Positions 1 to 6,330 are shown, numbered from the stretch's first letter. The stretch is 7,231 nucleotides of DNA from Anaerolineales bacterium (GCA_028687395.1 JAQUAE010000088.1:1-7231); one strand, 5' to 3'. Notes: a model not told the origin generated them from the sequence alone. A program made the numbers and translations.

Positions 1-784
1 AGGAGAACGCCGCGGGGAGCCTGGCGAGCGCAAAGGCAATCGCCCCCTGACCGAAAACCTGAGAGAGCAACGCCAGGCCGAGCAGGACCAGCCGGCCGCT
101 GATTTCGGGCGGGAAAAGCGCCTCGCCGGAAATCAGTGTCACCGGCAGGAGGAGCAGCGTGGTCGTCGCCCCGCTCCAGGCCATGATGGTGGCGGTCGAG
201 AAGCGGTCGCGCAGGGTCTTAACCGCCAGGATGTAGCCCGCGTAGAACACCGCCGTCAGCAGGCCAAGCAGGTCGCCAAGCAGGTGCTGGCTAGGCAGCG
301 AAAAATTCTCTCCCACCAGGAAGACCACGCCCACCAGCGCCAGCGCCATCCCGCCGACGAATCCCAGCCCAACGCGCTGCTTGAAGATCAACCAGCCACC
401 CAGGGCAACGAAGATGGGTGCAAAGTTAGGAAATAATGTGGCGTTGGCGACCGAGGTGAACTTGAGCGCCCAGTGCCAGATGAGGAGGTCCAGGGCGAAG
501 AAGACGCCCGCCAGGGCAAGTTGCAGGTAATCGGAGCGGCTGGTGGGTTTGTAGGCCGTCGCATCGCCGCGCCGCTCCAGGCTCATCCAGAGCCACACGG
601 CTGGCAAGGCCAACGCCAGCCGCCAGAACGCGGTAGCGCCAGGACCCACCTGGCTCAGACGAACAAAAATGGGGGCGAAGGCAATCGCCATTGCGCCCCC
701 AAACAAAGCGTATATATAGAACTGTGTACCGAACTGGCGGCGAGTCTGCAGGCCGGTCCTGGTTTGAGAGAGGTGCGTTGACAA
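1..784 (-). CDS. EamA/DMT-family permease, C-terminus cut by window edge
   Basis: Seen: 261 codons are present, running off the left edge. Hydrophobic segments repeat throughout, for example around residues 21-43, 53-69, 86-105, 113-133, 138-157, 168-188, 198-219 and 231-254. Family knowledge: drug/metabolite transporter proteins have ten helices in two EamA repeats and about 290-300 residues, so roughly the last helix is missing here. The stretch TSVANATLFPNFAPIFVAL (about residues 110-128) matches the end of the first EamA repeat, where an 'a-a-l-l-p-l-P-v-f-v-a-l' pattern is usual. No ATG precedes the first helix. I chose TTG at 784 because AGGA lies 7 nt upstream; the only ATG near the beginning falls inside helix 1. 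Role: inner-membrane export or exchange of a small metabolite, possibly an amino acid; the substrate cannot be read from sequence. It starts 70 bp after livF with no clear terminator between, so co-transcription with the importer is plausible. Confidence 0.88.
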   Translation of the reverse strand, partial: MSTHLSQTRTGLQTRRQFGTQFYIYALFGGAMAIAFAPIFVRLSQVGPGATAFWRLALALPAVWLWMSLERRGDATAYKPTSRSDYLQLALAGVFFALDLLIWHWALKFTSVANATLFPNFAPIFVALGGWLIFKQRVGLGFVGGMALALVGVVFLVGENFSLPSQHLLGDLLGLLTAVFYAGYILAVKTLRDRFSTATIMAWSGATTTLLLLPVTLISGEALFPPEISGRLVLLGLALLSQVFGQGAIAFALARLPAAFS

Positions 785-854
785 ACCCGTGTCCTGTGCA
801 ACTGGTGTGCCAGCCCCCAAACTGACCGGCCTCGATTCTACTCGATTTTACAGA

Positions 855-1568
855 TCAACCGCCCAGATAAGCCTTCTTCACCTCCGGGTTATTCAGCAGC
901 TCCTCGGATTTGCCGGAGAGCACCAGGTTGCCATTCTCCAGGACATAGCCGCGCGAGGCAAATTTCAAGGCCATGCGGGCGTTCTGCTCCACCAGCAGGA
1001 TCGTCGTGCCTTCCCGGTTGATATCGCGCAGGGCGTCGAAGACGTTCATCATCAGCAGGGGCGCCAGGCCCATGGAGGGCTCGTCGAGCAGCATCACTTT
1101 GCGCCCGCTCATCAAGGCTCTACCGACAGCCAGCATCTGCTGCTCTCCGCCGCTCAACGTCTCAGCTTTCTGGTTGATGCGCTCTTCCAGGCGGGGGAAG
1201 ATGGCGAAGACGCGCTCGATATCCTTCTGGATGTCCTGCCCATTCTTGCGGGCGAAGGTGGCCAGCTTTAGGTTTTCGTAGACGGTCAGGTTACCGAACA
1301 AGCGCCGCCCCTCGGGCACGTGAGAAATGCCCAGCTCGCTGACCACTTTATCGGCAGGATAATCCAGCAGGTCCTTGCCCATGAAGGTCATCTTCGACCC
1401 GGCTTCTGCCGGAATCAGGCGGGAGATCGCTCGTAGGGTGGTGCTTTTACCTGCCCCATTGGCGCCGATGATGCACACGATTTCACCTTCATCTACATCG
1501 AAGGAGATGCCGTGCAGGGCTTTGATGCGGTCGTAGGACACTCGCAGGTTTTCAATCGAGAGCAACAT
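855..1568 (-). CDS. livF: Branched-chain amino acid ABC transporter, ATPase LivF
   Basis: One of the two cytoplasmic ATPases that power a LivKHMGF-type amino acid importer. Seen, in 237 residues (the usual LivF length): Walker A GANGAGKST at 35-43; the Q-loop region HVPEGRRLF at 83-91, with Glu86 where other ABC proteins have Gln; ABC signature LSGGEQQ at 138-144; Walker B VMLLDEP at 158-164 with catalytic Glu163; and LLVEQN at 191-196, where Gln195 stands in place of the switch His. The PEGRR and VEQN variants are normal for LivF and are what separate it from LivG. The ATG at 1568 shares its A with the TGA of livG, giving a TGATG junction that suggests translational coupling. It is the last certain gene of the operon. 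Ligand specificity is not encoded here. Confidence 0.96.
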   Translation of the reverse strand: MLLSIENLRVSYDRIKALHGISFDVDEGEIVCIIGANGAGKSTTLRAISRLIPAEAGSKMTFMGKDLLDYPADKVVSELGISHVPEGRRLFGNLTVYENLKLATFARKNGQDIQKDIERVFAIFPRLEERINQKAETLSGGEQQMLAVGRALMSGRKVMLLDEPSMGLAPLLMMNVFDALRDINREGTTILLVEQNARMALKFASRGYVLENGNLVLSGKSEELLNNPEVKKAYLGG

Positions 1569-2341
1569 CAGGCCTCTACCTCCTTCCCCAGGTAAGCGTC
1601 GATCACCTGGGGATTATTGCGGATCTCCTCCGGCGCGCCCTCCGCAATCACCTCACCGAAGACCAGGGTTTGAATCCGCTCGCACAGGTCCATGACCACC
1701 TTCATACGGTGCTCGATCAAGAAGATCGCCATGCCCAGCTCCTTGTGCACCTCGCGCACGATGTTCATCATGTCGATCAGCTCTTCCGGGTTCATGCCCG
1801 CGGTGGGTTCGTCGAGGAAAAGGATCTTGGGCTCGGTAGCCAGGGCACGGGCCAGCTCCACCCGGCGCTGCACGCCATATGGCAGGTTGGTCACCACCGT
1901 GTTGGCGAAGCGATCGGTGTGGGTCAGTTTCATCAAGCGCATGGCGTGAGCCTCGATCTCCGCTTCCTCCCGGTGGCGCTGAGGGGTGCCCAAGAACGCT
2001 CCCACCAGCCCGTAAGTGATTTTGGAATAACGCCCCAGCCTCACATGCTCCAACACAGTCATGTGCCGCCACAGGCGCAGGTTTTGGAATGTCCTGCCGA
2101 TGCCCATCGAGGCGATCTGGTGAGGCTGCAACCCAACGATGCTAGCGCCATCCAGGGCCAGTTTCCCCTCGCTGGGTTTGTACACGCCCGTGATCAGGTT
2201 GAAGATGGTGGTCTTCCCTGCTCCATTAGGCCCGATCAGGCCGCGGACTTCGCCTTTTTCTATCGACAGGTTGTAGTCATGCACGGCGCGCAACCCGCCG
2301 AAGAAATGTGTCATGTTCTCAACTTGAAGCAGCGGCATCAT
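1568..2341 (-). CDS. livG: Branched-chain amino acid ABC transporter, ATPase LivG
   Basis: Second cytoplasmic ATPase of the importer, expected to pair with LivF. Seen, in 257 residues (typical length): Walker A GPNGAGKTT at 37-45; Q-loop RTFQN with Gln86; signature LPYGVQRR at 153-160, the LivG-type form with Tyr-Gly in place of Ser-Gly; Walker B ILFLDEP at 173-179 with Glu178; D-loop region following TAGMNPEE; and switch His211 in IEHRM. The long insertion after the Q-loop (about 88-145) is usual for LivG. Two ATGs stand in tandem (2341 and 2338); a purine-rich AGGAG and GAGGTGG stretch lies just upstream, so either may be used. The start lies inside livM by 23 nt, consistent with coupled translation of a channel subunit and its ATPase. 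Confidence 0.96.
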   Translation of the reverse strand: MMPLLQVENMTHFFGGLRAVHDYNLSIEKGEVRGLIGPNGAGKTTIFNLITGVYKPSEGKLALDGASIVGLQPHQIASMGIGRTFQNLRLWRHMTVLEHVRLGRYSKITYGLVGAFLGTPQRHREEAEIEAHAMRLMKLTHTDRFANTVVTNLPYGVQRRVELARALATEPKILFLDEPTAGMNPEELIDMMNIVREVHKELGMAIFLIEHRMKVVMDLCERIQTLVFGEVIAEGAPEEIRNNPQVIDAYLGKEVEA

Positions 2342-3656
2342 CCACCTCTTTCTCCTTTTTGTGCTTGGGCTGGAGCATGGCGCTCACGTCGAACTCCCGG
2401 AAGGCAATCAACCCGGTCGGGCGGTAGATCATCACCAGGATCAGCAAGACCGGGATGATGATCCACTTGTACAGCTCCAGTGCGCGCAAGGCCTCACTGA
2501 GCAGGGTGAAACCCACCGCGCCGAAAATCGAGCCGACCACCGAGTTCAGGCCACCGAAGTAAACCATGGCCAGGACTTCCGCCAGCTTTTGCACGCCGAA
2601 GGTGCTGGGGTTGACGTAGCGCAGCACATGGGCAAACAAACCCCCAGCCACACCCGCCCAGAAGGCGCCGAACAGGAAGGCAATCATCTTCGTCTTGCTG
2701 GTATTCACCGTCATCGAGCTGGCCGCCAGCTCGCCATCCCGCACCGCGCACAAGGCTTTGCCCATGGTCGAGCGCACGAAGTTATTGATGATCCACACGC
2801 TGATCACCGTCCAGGCAAACACGGTGGGCAGGTTGGCCCAGTCTGGCTGGCCACGAAAACCGCGCGGCCCACCGACAATTTCCAGGTTCTCGATCAGGCT
2901 CTTGACGATGAACATGAACGCCAGGGAGATGATCGCCAGGTAGTCGCCGCGCGTTCGGAAGGAAGGCACCGCCACCAGGATCGCGCCGAGGGCCGCCACT
3001 GCCCCGCCCAAGATCAGGATCAACGGGAAGATGAACGGTCCAATGGCGGGTGGCAAGAGGGCGTCCCCAAAGACGCTGCCATCCACGAAGAAAAGCACGC
3101 TCAACACCGAAGCGGTGTAGGCGCCCAGGGCCATGAAGCCGGGATGCGAGCAGGAAAATTCGCCCATATAGCCGTTGACCACGTTCAGGCTCAAGGTCAA
3201 GATTACGGCAATCAGGATCAGCTTGACCACCAAGGCGCGGTAATCATTCAAGCTCGACCAGATGTGCAAAGCCGCGTAGAGCACGCCCAGGTGAACAATG
3301 GCTGAAACGACAATAGGATATTTCAACAGGGCGGCTGCCAGCTTGTTCAACGGGTCGCGCAAGGCGCGGGCGACAATGAACACCGGCAGGAGATAGATCA
3401 CCAGCACGTAGCATATCGCGCTGGGGATGAGCAGGGGTGTTTTGAGAGCAATGTCAAATCCAAACAACACTGGCGCCTTTGACATCCCTACCAGGCGGGC
3501 GAAGGTATTTCCCACCAGATTTTCCAGGATGGCAGCCACCAGTGCACCCAATAGCCAGCCGAGCATCGGCACGGTGGTGAACTGCTCCCAGGTCTTGGAG
3601 ACCCATTGACGTACCCCACTTTTGCTAGACGTCATTGTTTGCATCCTTTCATCCAT
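2319..3656 (-). CDS. livM: Branched-chain amino acid ABC transporter, permease LivM
   Basis: Membrane channel subunit, expected to form a heterodimer with LivH. Seen: up to 445 residues, strongly hydrophobic. The LivM core begins near residue 141 and contains LNVVNGYMGEFSCSHPGFMALGAYTA (157-182, given here as a region with key residues Gly162, Gly165, His171, Gly178, Tyr180). The cytoplasmic ATPase-contact loop follows at about 298-325 (MGKALCAVRDGELAASSM). The last helices end in PVLLILVMIYRPTGLI, then a charged KHKKEKE tail. Residues about 31-135 form an extra hydrophobic N-terminal part beyond the minimal permease; E. coli LivM (about 425 residues) also carries such an extension. Start choice: three ATGs lie in frame at 3656, 3644 and 3635. 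The 3635 start has AAAGGA about 8 nt upstream and gives 438 residues, so it may be the true one. The gene lies 41-62 bp after livH. Confidence 0.94.
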   Translation of the reverse strand: MDERMQTMTSSKSGVRQWVSKTWEQFTTVPMLGWLLGALVAAILENLVGNTFARLVGMSKAPVLFGFDIALKTPLLIPSAICYVLVIYLLPVFIVARALRDPLNKLAAALLKYPIVVSAIVHLGVLYAALHIWSSLNDYRALVVKLILIAVILTLSLNVVNGYMGEFSCSHPGFMALGAYTASVLSVLFFVDGSVFGDALLPPAIGPFIFPLILILGGAVAALGAILVAVPSFRTRGDYLAIISLAFMFIVKSLIENLEIVGGPRGFRGQPDWANLPTVFAWTVISVWIINNFVRSTMGKALCAVRDGELAASSMTVNTSKTKMIAFLFGAFWAGVAGGLFAHVLRYVNPSTFGVQKLAEVLAMVYFGGLNSVVGSIFGAVGFTLLSEALRALELYKWIIIPVLLILVMIYRPTGLIAFREFDVSAMLQPKHKKEKEVDDAAASS

Positions 3657-3697
3657 AGCATTTCCACGCTTTCTCTTTTCCCTTCCAGACGGGTGGT

Positions 3698-4621
3698 TTA
3701 CAGGCGCAACTGAGCGCTGTAAGCCTCGCCAAAGAACCCGTGCGGACGGAAGGTCAGGATGAGCAGAATGATGCTATAGGCGATTAAATCGCGCACCGTC
3801 GAGGGGAAGATGATGGCGACGAAGATTTCGATGAACCCGAGCAAGAAACCGGCTAACGCCGCCCCGAGCACCGAACCTCTCCCACCCAGGATGGCAGCCA
3901 CGAACGCCTTCCAACCGAACAGGATGCCCATGTACGGGTCCAGGATCGGGTACGCCACGCCAAATAAAATCCCCGCAGCGGCAGCCAGCGCGGAGCCAAT
4001 CGCAAAGGTCAACACGGCGATAGTGTTGATCGAGACCCCCATGAGGGGCACGACGAAGAAATCGTACGCCATCGCCCGGACGGCCATCCCCCACTTGGTG
4101 CGTTGGATGAACAGGTGTAAAGCCAGCATCAGCGCCAGGGACACCGCCACGATCATAATCTTGGTATTGGTCACGCTGACGCCAGCGAAGGTGAAGGTTT
4201 GGGTTTCGATCAGGTCGGGAAATTTCTTGCGGCTGGCTCCCAACAGCGCCAGGTTGCCGGTCTCCAGGATGATGCCGATCATCAACCCGGTGATGGCGGC
4301 GGAGGCGCGCGGCGCACCGCGCAGCGGGCGGTAGCCGATGCGCTCGACCGCTATGCCCACGAAGGAGGTCAGGAACATCGAGATCAGGATGGTCAGGAGC
4401 AGGATCAACCATCCCGGCATCGCCACCGTCCCTGTAGCGGAGAGGGCAATCAACCCGGAGGCTACAAAGAAGCCAATGTAGGAGCCGGTCATGAAGATAT
4501 CGCCGTGGGCGAAGTTGAAAAGCATCAGGACGCTGTACACCATGGAGTAGCCCAACGCGATCAGAGCGTAGAAGCTACCCCATTGCAGGGCGTTGATCAG
4601 GTTTTGCAGGAAAAATGCCAT
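3698..4621 (-). CDS. livH: Branched-chain amino acid ABC transporter, permease LivH
   Basis: Membrane channel subunit pairing with LivM. Seen: 307 residues, close to the usual LivH length of about 290-310. The N-terminus has the family hallmarks: GSFYALIALGYSMVYSVL (15-32), then FNFAHGDIFMTGSYIG (35-50). ERIGYRPLRG follows at 93-102 and an EAA-like ATPase-contact loop WGMAVRAMAYD at 177-187. GWKAFVAAILGGRGSVLGA lies at 236-254 and the protein ends with LILTFRPHGFFG. About eight hydrophobic segments are apparent. The ATG at 4621 has GGGAG 8 nt upstream (plus-strand CTCCC around 4630-4634). It is separated from livK by 131 bp holding a terminator-like hairpin, so its expression may be set below that of livK. 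Confidence 0.96.
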   Translation of the reverse strand: MAFFLQNLINALQWGSFYALIALGYSMVYSVLMLFNFAHGDIFMTGSYIGFFVASGLIALSATGTVAMPGWLILLLTILISMFLTSFVGIAVERIGYRPLRGAPRASAAITGLMIGIILETGNLALLGASRKKFPDLIETQTFTFAGVSVTNTKIMIVAVSLALMLALHLFIQRTKWGMAVRAMAYDFFVVPLMGVSINTIAVLTFAIGSALAAAAGILFGVAYPILDPYMGILFGWKAFVAAILGGRGSVLGAALAGFLLGFIEIFVAIIFPSTVRDLIAYSIILLILTFRPHGFFGEAYSAQLRL

Positions 4622-4644
4622 GAGTAACGCTCCCCATATTCAAG

Positions 4645-4680
4645 AAAAGGTGGGCGCAGGGAACAGGCCCTGGCCCACCC
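4645..4680 (-). terminator. Intrinsic terminator or attenuator between livK and livH
   Basis: Read on the minus strand, GGTGGGC (4679-4673) pairs with GCCCACC (4655-4649), and CAGGG (4672-4668) pairs with CCCTG (4661-4657). One unpaired base sits at 4656 and the loop is six bases (4667-4662). The GC-rich 12-bp stem is followed directly by TTTTCTT (4648-4642), the layout of a Rho-independent terminator. It lies about 73 nt after the livK stop and about 24 nt before the livH start. Because livHMGF has no other evident promoter in the gap, I read it as a partial terminator that lowers permease and ATPase expression relative to the binding protein. Confidence 0.75.
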
Positions 4681-4752
4681 TTTGTTGTAATCAGCAATGA
4701 TCGTCGCGTCGATCAGCATCGCGAGGGCAAGACGAAGTTTACGCGGGGGTGC

Positions 4753-5211
4753 TTATGGGCAAACCGACTTGTAGAAAGTGAACTCACCTTGATCGCTGAT
4801 CTTCACGATCACCGCGCATTTGATCGGGTCGCCTTCCTCGGTGAAGGTCATCTTACCGGTGATGCCTTCGAAGTCCTTGATCTTGGCCAACGCGTCGCGC
4901 GCGCACTTGCGGTCGGCGTCCAGGTCGCCAGTGATCGTCCCGCAATCCTGAATAGCCTGGGCGGCGATGCGAATGGCGTCCCAGGTCAAGGCAGCCACGT
5001 CATCGGGAACGTAACCGTGCTTGGCGTTGTAGCGATCGATGAACTCCTTGGTGGCGCCGGTGGCGCCGGCAGCAGCATAGTGCGTGCTGAAGAACAGCCC
5101 ATTGCACGCATCGCCGCACAGGTTCATCAGTTCCGCCGAGCCCCAGCTATCCGAGCCCACGATTGGGTTGGCGAAGCCCAGCTCGCGCGCCTGCTGGACG
5201 ATCAGAGCCAC
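4753..5211 (-). CDS. livK: LivK-like substrate-binding protein, C-terminal part after a frameshift
   Basis: This is the C-terminal lobe of the same binding protein whose N-terminal part ends near 5202. Seen: the frame reads VALIVQQARELGFANPIVG and then SDSWGSAELM, a pattern usual in periplasmic-binding-protein type 1 proteins (Peripla_BP_6), where it follows a short strand and '-YY-e-'. The frame is open upstream of 5211 to about 5225, giving QYYNE if one base is restored. The GTG at 5211 is the Val of that motif, not a genuine start, and has no convincing ribosome site. The segment carries six cysteines (LCGDAC, QDC, RKC, IKC, and SVCP at the extreme C-terminus), enough for disulfides outside the membrane. 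Joined to the N-terminal part, the protein would have about 391 residues, the normal family length. Confidence 0.88.
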   Translation of the reverse strand: MALIVQQARELGFANPIVGSDSWGSAELMNLCGDACNGLFFSTHYAAAGATGATKEFIDRYNAKHGYVPDDVAALTWDAIRIAAQAIQDCGTITGDLDADRKCARDALAKIKDFEGITGKMTFTEEGDPIKCAVIVKISDQGEFTFYKSVCP

Positions 5212-5927
5212 CTCATTGTAGTACTGGGGGTGAAGAGGAATTCAGCCCCAGCTTCCTTGATCTTGGTGAGCTGAGCGCTGAAGTCGATGTCCTTGGTGGT
5301 GAAGCTCTCGTAAGCCACGACCGAGCCAGCGCCATGCAGGTCTTCCCAGGCCTTCTTGAAGTATTCTGCCAATCCCTTGGGGTAGTCGCTGGCGACGTCA
5401 TATAGCACTGCCGCCTTGGTGTAGCCGAACTCCTCGGTAGCGAAGTTAGCCACCACCGGCCCCTGGAAGGGATCCAGGAAGCAGGCGCGGAAGACCCATG
5501 GGCGGTCCTTGGTGGTCGCCGGGTTGGTGGACCACGGGCTGATCATGGGTGTGGACAGGTTGTTGGCGATTTCACCCGCGGGCACGGCTTGCTTGGAAGC
5601 CTGCGGCCCGACAATGATCAAGACCTCGTCCTGCGTGATCAACTTGGTGTTAGCAGCCGCAGCCGACTCGGCTTTGGACTCGTTGTCCTCGATCACCAGC
5701 TCGACCGGATACTTCTTGCCGCCGACATCCAAACCGCCGGCTGCGTTGATGTCCTCCAGCCACATCTCGGCGGCGTACTTGGTGCCCTCGCCGACCTTGG
5801 GGATGTCGCCGGTGATCTCCGCGTTGATGCCGATTTTGATAGTTTGCGGCGCCGCTGGCTGGCACGCTCCCAACAAGAAAGCTCCGACCAAAACCAAGAC
5901 TGTGAGCACGTGCAAACGAATCTTCAT
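5202..5927 (-). CDS. livK: LivK-like substrate-binding lipoprotein, N-terminal part
   Basis: Extracellular ligand-capture protein for the LivHMGF importer. Seen: a Lys/Arg N-region, a hydrophobic core at 7-19 and a lipobox LGAC with Cys22, so it should be lipid-anchored outside the cytoplasmic membrane. TIKIGINAEITGDIPKVGEG (29-48) is the first strand and ligand loop of type 1 binding proteins, followed by INAAGGLDVGGKKYPVELVIEDNES, then VGPQASKQAVPAGEIAN (106-122) and a hinge region ending AAVLYDVASDYPKGLAEYF (172-190). The ATG at 5927 has AGGAG 5 nt upstream. The frame continues correctly through EAGAEFLFTP (Pro234) and then gives the false tail STTMRWL and a stop. First gene of the operon. 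The substrate is likely a branched-chain or other hydrophobic amino acid, but related proteins bind amides, urea or aromatic acids, so this is inference from the whole operon. Confidence 0.92.
   Translation of the reverse strand: MKIRLHVLTVLVLVGAFLLGACQPAAPQTIKIGINAEITGDIPKVGEGTKYAAEMWLEDINAAGGLDVGGKKYPVELVIEDNESKAESAAAANTKLITQDEVLIIVGPQASKQAVPAGEIANNLSTPMISPWSTNPATTKDRPWVFRACFLDPFQGPVVANFATEEFGYTKAAVLYDVASDYPKGLAEYFKKAWEDLHGAGSVVAYESFTTKDIDFSAQLTKIKEAGAEFLFTPSTTMRWL
5221..5231 (-). other. Frameshift site in livK: C-run one base short
   Basis: The minus strand reads ACC CCC AGT ACT ACA, using five Gs on the plus strand (5226-5230). Adding one C gives ACC CCC CAG TAC TAC AAT GAG, that is TPQYYNEV, which joins the two halves of the protein in the exact place and with the exact motif expected of the family. 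The loss of one base from a homopolymer is the classic sequencing or assembly error. A real mutation, or slippage at the run, remains possible. Confidence 0.9.
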
Positions 5928-6019
5928 CTCATCTCCTCTCTATCCACATATGCGGTTGTTTGAAAGAAACTGATTTGAGAAATTGGTGCAGAGCTACTCA
6001 CTAATGAACAGTCCCAGTC

Positions 6020-6030
6020 ATCACCTCCTT
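6020..6030 (-). promoter_or_regulatory. Orphan strong Shine-Dalgarno sequence in the livK leader
   Basis: The minus strand reads AAGGAGGTGAT, an 11-base perfect complement to the usual 3' end of 16S rRNA, stronger than the ribosome sites of any gene in this window. The nearest ATG (6022) overlaps it, leaving only about 2 nt after AGGAGG, and opens just six codons (MTGTVH). It lies about 95 nt before the livK start, so it cannot serve livK directly. It may be chance, a tiny leader peptide site, or a ribosome standby site. Confidence 0.4.
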
Positions 6031-6246
6031 GTTCACCCAGACTTGTGAATGGCCGTACCAAATGCCGGGACTCCCAGAGTAGACCGTGATGGATGAATCC
6101 AAGCTATCCCCCATAACTCATACGCCCGGTTTGGTTCTTTGAAGCTGCGTTGCGCCGGTGAAACTCTTGGTATGTATTGTAGAAAAGTATCCCCATCCCG
6201 AGGTACCATCCTTGCACTCACAGCCCCACCTGAACCAGACGCGTAC

Positions 6247-6297
6247 CCATGTTGACGTCTACCAGTGTAATCTATTTCATTCGCAGTGTCAACATGG
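6247..6297. repeat. Perfect 10-bp inverted repeat, 31-nt spacer
   Basis: CCATGTTGAC (6247-6256) is repeated exactly inverted as GTCAACATGG (6288-6297). Both arms contain TTGAC, so each arm offers a -35-like hexamer pointing inward: TTGACG on the plus strand (6252-6257) and TTGACA on the minus strand (6292-6287). Within it, CAGTGT occurs twice (6263-6268 and 6284-6289), 21 bp apart, two helical turns. The arrangement could be a two-site operator or simply overlapping face-to-face promoters. Confidence 0.7.
6264..6292 (-). promoter_or_regulatory. Sigma70-type promoter candidate for livK operon
   Basis: On the minus strand, a consensus -35 TTGACA (6292-6287) is followed by exactly 17 bp and then TACACT (6269-6264), matching four of six -10 positions. 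Transcription would begin near 6257, giving a leader of about 330 nt before the livK ATG. Nothing nearer to livK looks better to the eye. Strand and spacing fit the operon; actual use is inference. Confidence 0.55.
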
Positions 6298-6317
6298 CGC
6301 GCTCTTTTGGCGCGCCA
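6295..6317. repeat. GC-rich inverted repeat (stem-loop)
   Basis: TGGCGCGC (6295-6302) and GCGCGCCA (6310-6317) are perfect inverted copies around a 7-nt centre TCTTTTG. It abuts the larger inverted repeat that ends at 6297. No T-tract follows on either strand, so it is not a typical terminator. It could be an operator or a structural element upstream of the livK promoter and maeB. Confidence 0.55.
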
Positions 6318-6330
6318 GCCCGCCCCGCAA

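Noticed and set aside
473..781. A 102-codon open frame on the plus strand at the left end
   Set aside because: The minus strand here encodes a clear EamA permease through the whole stretch; the plus-strand reading is low-complexity and unlike a known protein.
831..850. Tandem ten-base direct repeat CTCGATTCTA/CTCGATTTTA after livF
   Set aside because: Two copies only, matching at nine of ten positions, with no link to a mobile element or known regulator; likely chance.
855..1568. Glu in the Q-loop and Gln at the switch His of LivF as possible defects
   Set aside because: The PEGRR and VEQN forms are the normal state of the LivF family, so they do not indicate loss of function.
2361..3305. 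A 314-codon open frame on the plus strand opposite livM
   Set aside because: It lies antisense to a well-supported permease, is very rich in His, Gln, Asp and Arg as expected from reading a hydrophobic gene backwards, and resembles no family. The long plus-strand frames opposite livF, livG, livH and livK were rejected for the same reason.
4698..4715. Small hairpin TGATCG/CGATCA between livK and livH
   Set aside because: Only six base pairs, with no T-tract, and overshadowed by the neighbouring 12-bp terminator-like stem.
5221..5231. Programmed -1 ribosomal frameshift in livK
   Set aside because: A Pro tRNA could slip back on the CCC run, but there is no X XXY YYZ heptamer and no evident downstream stimulatory structure, and such control is not known for this family. 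A missing base is simpler.
6018..6032. Plus-strand ATCACCTCCTT resembling the 3' end of 16S rRNA
   Set aside because: The conserved 16S sequence just upstream of that tail is absent, so it is not an rRNA fragment; the match is meaningful only as a Shine-Dalgarno sequence on the other strand.
6033..6221. A 62-codon minus-strand frame in the livK leader, starting at GTG
   Set aside because: No recognisable motif, weak ribosome site and no homologue that I recognise. It could be a leader ORF but cannot be supported from one sequence.
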